Part shown: positions 53,212 through 60,720 of the stretch, in pieces
Numbering within the stretch: position 1 is the stretch's first letter
Layout: every line of letters begins with the position of its first letter
Assembly: GCA_015066935.1 (NCBI GenBank)
Contig: SVNK01000003.1
Location: 124,001-188,000, forward strand
DNA length: 64,000 nt
Source of the DNA: Ruminococcus sp.
GTDB lineage: Bacteria; Bacillota; Clostridia; Oscillospirales; Ruminococcaceae
Direction: 5' to 3'
Program-made: the position numbers and the translations under genes
The notes under the pieces: generated by a model
Told to the model about the DNA's origin: nothing
What the model saw: only the letters and a program-made list of their open reading frames with translations
Database searches by the model: none

Positions 53212-55842
53212 ATGGGACTTACGGAAAAAGAAGCTCAATCAAGGCTGAAAACCGAGGGTGAGAATACTCTCGGCGAGAGCAGAAAACAGGGAGCCGCAGG
53301 GATATTCATAGGTCAGTTCAAGGATGTAATGGTAATGATTCTGCTGTGTGCGACGGGAGTTTCAGTTCTTCTGGGAGAAATCTCGGATGCCGTGACGATA
53401 ATACTGATCGTACTGCTGAATGCGATTCTTGGATTTGTTCAGGAGTACCGAACCGAGCATACTCTGGAGGCTCTTCGTTCAATGACTTCTCCGACGGCAA
53501 GATGTTACAGAGACGGTAAACTCAAGGTGATTGACGCAGCCAAACTTGTCACAGATGATGTTATAGAGCTTGAAGCAGGCGACCGTATACCTGCGGACTG
53601 CGTTATTCTCAGGGCAAGCGGATTCTTTGCCGACGAAGCAATGCTTACGGGAGAATCAGAGGCAGTTGAAAAAACATCAGGAGCCTCCGACGATACGGAT
53701 AATTCGCTGAACAAGCCGAACATCGTTTACTGTGGAACATCAGCAACAAAGGGAAGCTGTCGTGCGAGGGTAATTGCAACGGGAAAACAGACACAAATGG
53801 GCAAAATATCTGAAATGCTCACTGATATTGACCGTGAGCAGACACCTTTGCAAAAGCGTCTTGCAGAGCTTGGAAAGGTTGTTGCGATAATCTGTCTGAT
53901 TGTATGTGCCGCAGTATTTGGTGCAGGAGTCCTTCGTGGTGAGGAAGTTTTTACGATGCTCATGACCGGCATTACAATTGCGATTGCGGCAATTCCGGAG
54001 GGACTTCCGGCAACAGTGACGATAGCACTTGCACTTGCGGTAAATCGGATGCTGAAACAAAAGGCACTGGTGAATAAGCTTCACAGTGTTGAGACTCTGG
54101 GGTGTGCGTCGGTAATCTGTTCTGACAAAACGGGTACAATTACCGAAAATAAAATGACTGTGACAGAAATTTCTACCCTGGGTGGAGATTATCATGTCAG
54201 CGGAAAAGGCTACAGAATCGGTGGGAGCATATCGTCTTCTGACGACGAACATCCTGTCAGCACAGAAAACAGCAAGGCACTTGAGGAGGTCATGAAGTGC
54301 GGAGTCATGTGCTCTACAGCGACGATAACTGCCGATAATTCAGGGAAAAGCCGTAATCGTGGAGCAGTTCCGAAAGGGGAGTGGACCGTTACAGGTGACC
54401 CTACGGAAATTGCCTTGCTTGTAGCAGCTGCAAAGACAGGAATCTACCGCACATCACTTGAACGCAGCTGTCGTTGTATTGAGGAGTTCCCGTTTGACAG
54501 CGAGACAAGATTCATGGCGGTTCACTGTGTTACTCCGACTGACAAGAGGGTTTATTTCAAAGGTGCTGAGGAGGCAATTCTTCCGAGGTGTACTCATTAT
54601 ATGGACGAAAGCGGTGAGATTAAGGTCCTTACTCATTCGGAGCGAAGTAAAGTTTCATCAAAAGTTATAGAAATGTCAGATAATGCACTGAGAGTTCTTG
54701 CGATGGCTGCGAAGATAAGCGACACTTTTGATCCGAATTGCGGTGAGCTTGTATTTCTTGGCATAACGGGGATGATTGATCCACCGAGAGAAGAAGCGAA
54801 AGCGGCAATACGGAAATGTGCGAAGGCGTCTGTAAAGACGGTTATGATAACAGGTGACCATAAAAACACAGCGGTTGCCGTTGCTAAAAAGGCAGGACTG
54901 CTCAAAGGCGGTAAAGCGATTACAGGAGCCGAACTTGACAGGATGAGCGATGAGGAACTTGACCGTGAAATCGGGAAATATACAGTTTTTGCACGTGTAG
55001 AGCCTGTACATAAGCTGAGAATTGTACGCAGTTTCAAACGGCGTGGAGAAATTGTTACAATGACGGGAGACGGTGTAAATGATGCTCCTGCGATAAAGGA
55101 AGCTGATGTTGGTGTGGCAATGGGAATAACGGGAACGGACGTAACAAAGCAGGCGGCTGATGTGATACTCCTTGACGACAATCTTGCGACGCTTGTATCG
55201 GCTGTCGAACAGGGACGCTGTGTGTATGCCAATATACGTAAGTTTGTAAGGTATCTTCTCTCCTGCAATATAGGAGAGGTACTGACAATGTTTCTTGGAA
55301 TTGTCATGGGAATGCCGATTGTATTACTGCCCGTACAGCTTCTTCTTGTAAACCTTGTTACGGACGGACTTCCCGCAATTGCCCTTGGTCTTGAGCCTCC
55401 CGATAAGGATATAATGAGCAGACCGCCCAGAAAATCAGCGGAAGGTTTCTTTTCAGGCGGACTCATGACAAAAATAGTATTCAGAGGAATTTTCATCGGA
55501 CTTTCGACGCTCGGAGCCTTTACAACAGTAATGCGTCTGGGGGGAACTCTTGAAGCAGGCAGAACGGCAGCTCTTGTGACGCTTGTAATGTCACAGCTGA
55601 TACATGTATTTGAGTGTAAATCAGAGACGAAATCGTTGTTCAGGGTAGAATTTTTCAATAATATAAAGCTTATTCTTGCGGTACTTGTGTCGTTTGCAGT
55701 GCTGGCAGCATCGGTTGCGGTTCCGCAGCTTCAGACAGTATTTGAAACTGTTACACTCACTTCACAGCAGATTCTGATTGCACTCGGATTCAGTGCAGCT
55801 GTTCCGTTTGTAAGCGGAATTTTCACATCATCAGGAAAATGA
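53212..55842 (+). CDS. P-type Ca2+-transporting ATPase (type II)
   Basis: An 876-residue cation pump. N-terminal actuator TGES motif in MLTGESEAVEK; M4 motif PEGLPATVTIALALAVNRML (PEGLPA is typical of type IIA/IIB Ca2+ pumps); phosphorylation site SDKTGTITENKMTV with D305; nucleotide-domain KGAEEAILPRC; hinge TGDHKNTAVAVAK and TMTGDGVNDAPAIKEADVGVAMG. It has about ten membrane helices. The frame extends 35 codons upstream through a terminator; the start at 53212 follows GAAAGGG. It expels Ca2+ using ATP. It is convergent with a CaCA exchanger, suggesting a local calcium-handling pair. Confidence 0.93.
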   Translation: MGLTEKEAQSRLKTEGENTLGESRKQGAAGIFIGQFKDVMVMILLCATGVSVLLGEISDAVTIILIVLLNAILGFVQEYRTEHTLEALRSMTSPTARCYRDGKLKVIDAAKLVTDDVIELEAGDRIPADCVILRASGFFADEAMLTGESEAVEKTSGASDDTDNSLNKPNIVYCGTSATKGSCRARVIATGKQTQMGKISEMLTDIDREQTPLQKRLAELGKVVAIICLIVCAAVFGAGVLRGEEVFTMLMTGITIAIAAIPEGLPATVTIALALAVNRMLKQKALVNKLHSVETLGCASVICSDKTGTITENKMTVTEISTLGGDYHVSGKGYRIGGSISSSDDEHPVSTENSKALEEVMKCGVMCSTATITADNSGKSRNRGAVPKGEWTVTGDPTEIALLVAAAKTGIYRTSLERSCRCIEEFPFDSETRFMAVHCVTPTDKRVYFKGAEEAILPRCTHYMDESGEIKVLTHSERSKVSSKVIEMSDNALRVLAMAAKISDTFDPNCGELVFLGITGMIDPPREEAKAAIRKCAKASVKTVMITGDHKNTAVAVAKKAGLLKGGKAITGAELDRMSDEELDREIGKYTVFARVEPVHKLRIVRSFKRRGEIVTMTGDGVNDAPAIKEADVGVAMGITGTDVTKQAADVILLDDNLATLVSAVEQGRCVYANIRKFVRYLLSCNIGEVLTMFLGIVMGMPIVLLPVQLLLVNLVTDGLPAIALGLEPPDKDIMSRPPRKSAEGFFSGGLMTKIVFRGIFIGLSTLGAFTTVMRLGGTLEAGRTAALVTLVMSQLIHVFECKSETKSLFRVEFFNNIKLILAVLVSFAVLAASVAVPQLQTVFETVTLTSQQILIALGFSAAVPFVSGIFTSSGK

Positions 55843-55843
55843 A

Positions 55844-55870
55844 AAAGGAGACTTTAAAAGTCTCCTTTAT
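55844..55870. terminator. Bidirectional terminator between the Ca2+-ATPase and the exchanger
   Basis: AAAGGAGACTTT (55844-55855), a one-base loop region, AAAGTCTCCTTT (55857-55868): a perfect 12-bp inverted repeat with A and T runs outside. Confidence 0.88.
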
Positions 55871-55871
55871 T

Positions 55872-56804
55872 TTATCTTATAAAGAGATATGCAGTGTACG
55901 CACAGTAAAGAAGAAGCATTACAGCACCCTGCCAACGGACAAGCTTCTTTTTTGACAGACCGAAGAAAAATACAAGAATTGTCATTCCTATAAGCACTGC
56001 GGTATCAATGAGGTTTTCTGTTGTGAAGGTCATTGGTGAAATCGCAGCTGCAATACCAAGGACAAAAAGGATGTTGAAGATGTTTGAACCGACTGCATTT
56101 CCGAGTGCCATATCAATTTCTTTCTTTCGTACAGCAACAACCGATGTAACAAGCTCAGGAAGGCTTGTACCGATTGCAACGATAGTCATTCCGATAAGCG
56201 TATCTGACATACCGAAGGAACGTGCGATATCGGAAGCGCCGTTTACTACCATTTTACCGCCGATAATAATTGCAGCAACTCCGCCAATCATAAATACGAT
56301 GCATTTCCATACAGGAATAATCTTATACTCTTCCTGTTCGGCAGAACCGTTTTTTCTTGAGTTCATTGCACTTTTTACCATTACAAAAAGAAATACAGCG
56401 AATATCACGCTGAGAATAACACCATCAAAACGGGAAATTTCGTTTCCTACAGTCCCGAGTCCGAGAAGCAGAGCCGCAACAATAAGTGACAGCGGCAAAT
56501 CTCTTTTCAGAGTCTCACGGTTAACGGGAACAGCGGCAAAAAGTGCACACAGACCTATAACGACCATGAGATTGAAAATATTCGATCCTACCGCATTACT
56601 AATTGAAAGGCTATTTTTTCCTGCAAGTGAAGCACTGATGCTTACCGATGCCTCGGGAAGGCTTGTCCCCATTGCGACAATAGTCATACCGATTATCAGC
56701 GACGGAACTTTAAGCATTTTCGCAGTACTTGAACTTCCTTCTACAAAGAAATCAGCACCTTTGATGAGCAGTATAAAGCCTGCAATAAGTATAAAATACA
56801 TCAT
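55872..56804 (-). CDS. CaCA-family sodium/calcium exchanger
   Basis: A protein of about 310 residues with ten membrane helices in two inverted halves. Both alpha repeats are intact: GMTIVAMGTSLPEASVSISA with NAVGSNIFNLMVVIG, and GMTIVAIGTSLPELVTSVVA with NAVGSNIFNILFVLG. The conserved Glu of each GTSLPE binds the cation. The cytoplasmic loop between halves is short and Lys/Glu-rich, as in YrbG-type proteins. The frame extends 21 codons upstream, but GAGGTG with good spacing supports the start at 56804 (or the adjacent ATG at 56801). Confidence 0.93.
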   Translation of the reverse strand: MMYFILIAGFILLIKGADFFVEGSSSTAKMLKVPSLIIGMTIVAMGTSLPEASVSISASLAGKNSLSISNAVGSNIFNLMVVIGLCALFAAVPVNRETLKRDLPLSLIVAALLLGLGTVGNEISRFDGVILSVIFAVFLFVMVKSAMNSRKNGSAEQEEYKIIPVWKCIVFMIGGVAAIIIGGKMVVNGASDIARSFGMSDTLIGMTIVAIGTSLPELVTSVVAVRKKEIDMALGNAVGSNIFNILFVLGIAAAISPMTFTTENLIDTAVLIGMTILVFFFGLSKKKLVRWQGAVMLLLYCAYTAYLFIR

Positions 56805-56945
56805 AAAATAAACACCTCGTATAAAAACATCAGGTACTATTATAACACAGAAAATTACGGATTTCAAGCTTTTTTGACAAAATAAACCAAAAACTCAGAC
56901 ACAAAAGTAAAAAACAGCAATATATGTAGAAAAGCAACATTTAGC

Positions 56946-56974
56946 TTGATTTGACCTATTAATAGTGGTATAAT
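56946..56974 (+). promoter_or_regulatory. Sigma-A promoter of the permease/kinase operon
   Basis: TTGATT (56946-56951), 17 bp, TATAAT (56969-56974), followed by AGGAGG and the ATG at 57024. Confidence 0.8.
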
Positions 56975-57023
56975 ATTAAACGGTTTGTTTAGATACAAGT
57001 TTATTATACAGGAGGCTTATTTT

Positions 57024-58397
57024 ATGTTGGCAGCACAGATTCTTGCGGTTGCGATATTTGTCATAATGTTCGGCATTATGATAAGTGAAAGAATAGAAAA
57101 ACACTGGGTTACGCTCGGTGCAGGTGTACTTACGATTGTTTTTGTATTTGGTGTTGCAATGCAGAGTGGAAGCGCTCTTATGGAGACGCTCAATGTCAAA
57201 AGTATTATTACCAAGGAATTCTGGATTACATCAGGAGAAGGCGGTGAATCATCAACAGGTATAAACTGGGCTACGATTATTTTCCTCGGCGGTATGATGG
57301 TAATGGTTGAGGGAATGGCCAAGGCGGGATTTTTCAGATGGCTTTGTCTGAAACTTGCAAAACTTGTCAATTATAAGCCTGTTCCGCTTTTCATTACATT
57401 CATGATTATGTCGGCTGTACTTTCAATGTTCATTGACAGTATTACTGTTATTCTTTTCCTTGCAGCTGTTACAATCGAACTTGCAAAGCTTCTGAAGATT
57501 GACCCTGTTCCGATGATACTTTCGGAAATATTCTGTGCGAATCTGGGTGGTTCAGCTACAATGTGCGGAGATCCTCCGAATATTATTATCGGTACAGGAC
57601 TGGGCTACTCATTCTTTGATTTCCTTTCGAATACAGGAATCATTGCCGGAATCTGTCTTGTTGTAATCATCATTTATTTCTATATCGTTTATCGTAAGGC
57701 TATTGTTCCGAAGGCAGGAGAGAAGATAGACCTTTCTGCAATTCCGAAACCAAGTGAGGCTATCACAAACAAAAAGGACTTTGCATTAAGCTGCGTTATA
57801 TTTGCAGTTGCTGTTGTTCTTCTTGTTACTCACTCCATGACAGGACTTACCGTTGCTTTCATTGGAACTTTCATTGCTGTAATAACTCTAATTTGTGCAG
57901 GAAAGAATACTCCCGGACTTCTCAGGAAGGTCGATTACAGCACACTCCTTTTCTTTATCGGTCTTTTCATTGTTGTCGGAGGTCTTGAACAGACAGGCAT
58001 CCTTGAAGCAATTGCATCGTTTATTGGTAAAATCAGCGGCGGCAATATTTATGTTATGGTTGCTGTTATCATCTGGATTTCGGCAATTGCAAGTGCTTTT
58101 GTCGATAATATTCCTTTCGCAGCAACAATGCTTCCGATTATCAAGAGTCTTGCCGGTACAAATTCTCCCATGCTTGCAGCTCTTGCATGGACTCTTTCAA
58201 TCGGAACTGACATCGGTGGAAGTGCAACACCGATAGGAGCATCTGCAAACGTTGTCGGAACTTCGATTGCAGCAAAGAACGGCTATCCTATAAGCTGGGG
58301 AAAATACTGCAAATCGGCAGCTCCCGCAACAATCATTGTAATTACAATGTCAATGATTTATGTATTTATCCGTTACTGCGGCGGAATTGAGATGTAA
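57024..58397 (+). CDS. ArsB/NhaD-type permease (ion transporter superfamily)
   Basis: A 457-residue membrane protein with about twelve helices. Family blocks: INWATIIFLGGMMVMVEGMA, FIDSITVILFLAAVTIELAK, FCANLGGSATMCGDPPNIII (the G-x-x-T-x-x-G-D-P-x-N loop of the ArsB/NhaD/CitMHS clan) and the second repeat DNIPFAATMLPIIKSL with IGTDIGGSATPIGASANVVG. The substrate could be Na+/H+, an organic acid or an oxyanion; no arsenic-resistance genes adjoin, so ArsB proper is unlikely. AGGAGG precedes the ATG at 57024; a longer frame to 56985 has no SD. It is co-transcribed with the kinase-like gene 22 bp downstream. Confidence 0.87.
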   Translation: MLAAQILAVAIFVIMFGIMISERIEKHWVTLGAGVLTIVFVFGVAMQSGSALMETLNVKSIITKEFWITSGEGGESSTGINWATIIFLGGMMVMVEGMAKAGFFRWLCLKLAKLVNYKPVPLFITFMIMSAVLSMFIDSITVILFLAAVTIELAKLLKIDPVPMILSEIFCANLGGSATMCGDPPNIIIGTGLGYSFFDFLSNTGIIAGICLVVIIIYFYIVYRKAIVPKAGEKIDLSAIPKPSEAITNKKDFALSCVIFAVAVVLLVTHSMTGLTVAFIGTFIAVITLICAGKNTPGLLRKVDYSTLLFFIGLFIVVGGLEQTGILEAIASFIGKISGGNIYVMVAVIIWISAIASAFVDNIPFAATMLPIIKSLAGTNSPMLAALAWTLSIGTDIGGSATPIGASANVVGTSIAAKNGYPISWGKYCKSAAPATIIVITMSMIYVFIRYCGGIEM

Positions 58398-58419
58398 TAC
58401 TATATAAGGAGGTTTTTAT

Positions 58420-59013
58420 ATGGAACAGTTTATTATTTCCGTGGGACGTGAATTCGGAAGCGGCGGACGTTCAATTGCTGAGGAACTCGGAAAGCGCTTC
58501 GGGATACCTGTTTACAACCGACACCTTATTACTGAAATTGCTGAAAAAACAGGACTTGCTCCCGAAGAAATCGAGAAGTATAACGAGAATCCGAGAACGA
58601 AGATACTGTCACGAACAGTTCGTGGGTACAGCAACTCCATCGAGGACAATATTGCTGAAATGCAGTTCAACTTTATCCGTGAGAAAGCTCAGAGCGGCGA
58701 ATCATTCGTTGTACTCGGAAGATGCTCAGAAACCAAACTGAAGGACTTTCCGGCACTTATTTCACTTTTTGTTCTTGCGGATATGGACGCAAAAATCAAG
58801 CGTATTATGGAGCTTTACAGCCTTTCAGAGGATAAGGCAAAGGCTCTTATCGACAAAAAGGACAGAAAAAGAAAGCGTTATCATAACTACCACTGTTCAG
58901 GTCACTGGGGTGATTCACGTCTTTATGACCTCAGCATAAACAGCAGCCGTCTCGGTATTGAGGGAACTGTTGACTGTCTTGAGCAGTATATCAGAGCAAG
59001 AATAGCAAAGTAA
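58420..59013 (+). CDS. Cytidylate kinase-like protein
   Basis: A 197-residue P-loop kinase-like protein. VGREFGSGGRSIAEELGKRF (residues 6-25) is the P-loop region of the cytidylate-kinase-like family, followed by YNRHLITEIAEKTG, FVVLGRCSETKL and RKRYHNYHCSGHWGDSRLYD. The P-loop reads GREFGSGG and lacks the canonical GKS/T, which is normal for this subgroup found next to transporters in Clostridia. Its substrate is unknown and it should not be assumed to be the essential Cmk. It shares an operon with the ArsB/NhaD-type permease and may regulate it. Confidence 0.85.
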   Translation: MEQFIISVGREFGSGGRSIAEELGKRFGIPVYNRHLITEIAEKTGLAPEEIEKYNENPRTKILSRTVRGYSNSIEDNIAEMQFNFIREKAQSGESFVVLGRCSETKLKDFPALISLFVLADMDAKIKRIMELYSLSEDKAKALIDKKDRKRKRYHNYHCSGHWGDSRLYDLSINSSRLGIEGTVDCLEQYIRARIAK

Positions 59014-59015
59014 AT

Positions 59016-59060
59016 GCAATACCGCCCGGAATTTGTGCGAAAGATTGATGCGTTGTTGCC
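59016..59060. repeat. Degenerate end of the MITE-like element seen at 27058
   Basis: GCAATACCGCCCGGAATTTG followed by TGCGAAAGATTGATGCG resembles the right end of the 27058-27231 element read on its minus strand (GCAATACCGCACAGAGCTTG then TGCGAAAGATGCG). The rest of the element is absent, so this is a solo end or decayed copy. Confidence 0.5.
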
Positions 59061-59079
59061 TGAAATCTGCATAAAGAAG

Positions 59080-59124
59080 AACCCCTGTATGCAATCAGAA
59101 CGATTGTGTACAGGGGTTGTTTTA
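59080..59124. terminator. Bidirectional terminator between the kinase-like and LCP genes
   Basis: AACCCCTGTA (59080-59089) and TACAGGGGTT (59109-59118) pair perfectly, with an inner TGCAATC/GATTGTG extension and TGTTTTA after. Confidence 0.85.
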
Positions 59125-59130
59125 TGTGAA

Positions 59131-60669
59131 TTATTGAGCAAAGATTTTATCAGCAATAATTTTTTTGTTGCTTTCGAAGTCTGTTTCGAGAACATCTCCG
59201 GACGGAGTACCGCTGACATTGGTGAATGTTCCGTCAGCCGGAATCTGAAGCTGTGCAATATCATAGTTCAGAAGCAGGGGGACTCTCAGTGAAAGCAGGT
59301 AAAGCTCTTTTTTGTCCATGTTGGTTGTGATGTACGGGAGAGCCTTTTTTGTAAGTCTGCCGACGAAAGAAACGCCCTCTGAACGAGCTTTTTTTATCAG
59401 AGCCGTAATAACTTTGCGTTGACGTGAAGTTCTCTCAAGGTCCCATTTCCCGACGCTTCTTATACGTGAATAAGAGAGTGCCTGTTTACCGTTAAGCAGG
59501 ATATTTCCACCGCCGCTGAGAAGGTCTGAATTGCGGTCGTCGCCCATAAGCTCGTTTACCTCTGACATGAGAATGACATTTACGGCTTCGGCTTCCTCAT
59601 CGGACAAGGAGATTTTTACACCGCCTGCCGAATCAATTACAGAGGCAAAGGTGCTGAAGTTTATGGAGAGGTAGTCGTCGATTTTAATGTTGAAATTGCT
59701 TTCGATTGTATCCATAAGCAGTTCCGGACCGCCATATGCATAGCTTGCATTAAGTTTGTCTTTGCCGTGACCTCTTATTTCCACATAGCAGTCACGCAGG
59801 AACGAGGTCATAGTCATTTCATTTGTTTTAGAGTTAAGAGAAATAAGAATCATTGAATCGGAACGTCCACGGTCTGATTCGGTTCTGCCGTCCGTACCTA
59901 TTATCAGAACGTTTGTCACGTGCTTTTCGTTCATGGCACCCTGAGTACGGATGCGGTCACCTGTGGGGACATGGTTCATTTTTCCTATGAGTGAAAGCGA
60001 GGTACACGAATAGATTCCGAAGATAATGATAAAGAGGATGATAAGCGAAAGCAGAATTCTGCGGATTATTTTCCATATCAGACTCTTGTGCTTTTTCTTT
60101 TTTTCAGGCTTCTTTTCAGATTTTGGTTTTTTACGGGATTTTTTTCTTTTTTCGTCCGGCTTGGATGGCTGAGCAGCATAATATGGCGGCGGATATCCGT
60201 AAACAGGCTGCTGACCGTTGTAATACTGCTGCTGAGGACGAGGCGGAGGAGTCTGCTGACCGTTGTAATACTGCTGCTGAGGATGAGGCGGAGGAGTCTG
60301 CTGACCGTTGTAATACTGCTGCTGAGGACGAGTCGGGGGAGCCTGCTGACCGTTGTAATACTGCTGCTGAGTATGAGGCGGAGGAGTCTGCTGACCGTTG
60401 TAATACTGCTGCTGAGGACGAGTCGGGGGAGTCTGCTGACCGTTGTAATACTGCTGCTGAGGGCGAGTCGGAGGAGCCTGCTGATCGTTGTAATACTGCT
60501 GCTGAGGACGGGGCGGCGGTGGCTGCTGACCGTTGTAATACTGTTGCTGAGGATGAGTAGGCTGAGATGGACGCTGTGACTGAGGACGCGGCTGGTTTGG
60601 TGAAGTAAAGAGTATCGTATCCTCATTGTCTGTGTTTCTGAGATGATCTTTATGTTTATTATCCGACAT
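59131..60669 (-). CDS. LytR-CpsA-Psr (LCP) family protein with Pro/Gln/Tyr repeats
   Basis: A 512-residue membrane-anchored protein. The N-terminal cytoplasmic part (about residues 35-165) contains eight copies of a 15-residue repeat, PQQQYYNGQQTPPTR-like. A Lys-rich stretch and one membrane helix (about 200-222) follow. The LCP domain (about 245-480) has NVLIIGTDGRTESDRGRSDS, MILISLNSKTNEMTMTSFLR, GKDKLNASYAYGGPELLMDT, GGVKISLSDEEAEAV and RTSRQRKVITALI, including the Arg/Asp residues that bind polyprenyl pyrophosphate. LCP enzymes move wall polymers from lipid carriers to peptidoglycan. It could attach the product of the polysaccharide cluster seen at the other end of the window (inference). 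Confidence 0.92.
   Translation of the reverse strand: MSDNKHKDHLRNTDNEDTILFTSPNQPRPQSQRPSQPTHPQQQYYNGQQPPPPRPQQQYYNDQQAPPTRPQQQYYNGQQTPPTRPQQQYYNGQQTPPPHTQQQYYNGQQAPPTRPQQQYYNGQQTPPPHPQQQYYNGQQTPPPRPQQQYYNGQQPVYGYPPPYYAAQPSKPDEKRKKSRKKPKSEKKPEKKKKHKSLIWKIIRRILLSLIILFIIIFGIYSCTSLSLIGKMNHVPTGDRIRTQGAMNEKHVTNVLIIGTDGRTESDRGRSDSMILISLNSKTNEMTMTSFLRDCYVEIRGHGKDKLNASYAYGGPELLMDTIESNFNIKIDDYLSINFSTFASVIDSAGGVKISLSDEEAEAVNVILMSEVNELMGDDRNSDLLSGGGNILLNGKQALSYSRIRSVGKWDLERTSRQRKVITALIKKARSEGVSFVGRLTKKALPYITTNMDKKELYLLSLRVPLLLNYDIAQLQIPADGTFTNVSGTPSGDVLETDFESNKKIIADKIFAQ
60205..60564. repeat. Eight 45-bp tandem repeats inside the LCP gene
   Basis: The core GTTGTAATACTGCTGCTGA recurs at 60217, 60262, 60307, 60352, 60397, 60442 and 60487, with a slightly changed copy at 60532, exactly 45 bp apart. 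The units encode the 15-residue Pro/Gln/Tyr repeat. Copy number may vary between strains. Confidence 0.9.
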
Positions 60670-60720
60670 AATAAAATCCTTTCAAAAAAGTATGTCCGAG
60701 AAAAATTCCCGGACAGCAGT

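Noticed and set aside
54633-55658. 341-codon minus-strand frame opposite the Ca2+-ATPase
   Set aside because: Ser/Thr/Pro-rich shadow of a gene with all P-type ATPase motifs.
57024-58397. Arsenite exporter ArsB
   Set aside because: The permease belongs to the same clan, but no arsR, arsC or arsA is nearby, so the specific name is not supported.
60205-60564. Regular repeats that might suggest a CRISPR array
   Set aside because: The units are contiguous with no unique spacers and encode a protein repeat.
60078-60626. Long open frames on both strands across the 45-bp repeats
   Set aside because: A 45-bp period keeps every frame open. The LCP frame has the domain, membrane helix and SD, so the others are shadows.
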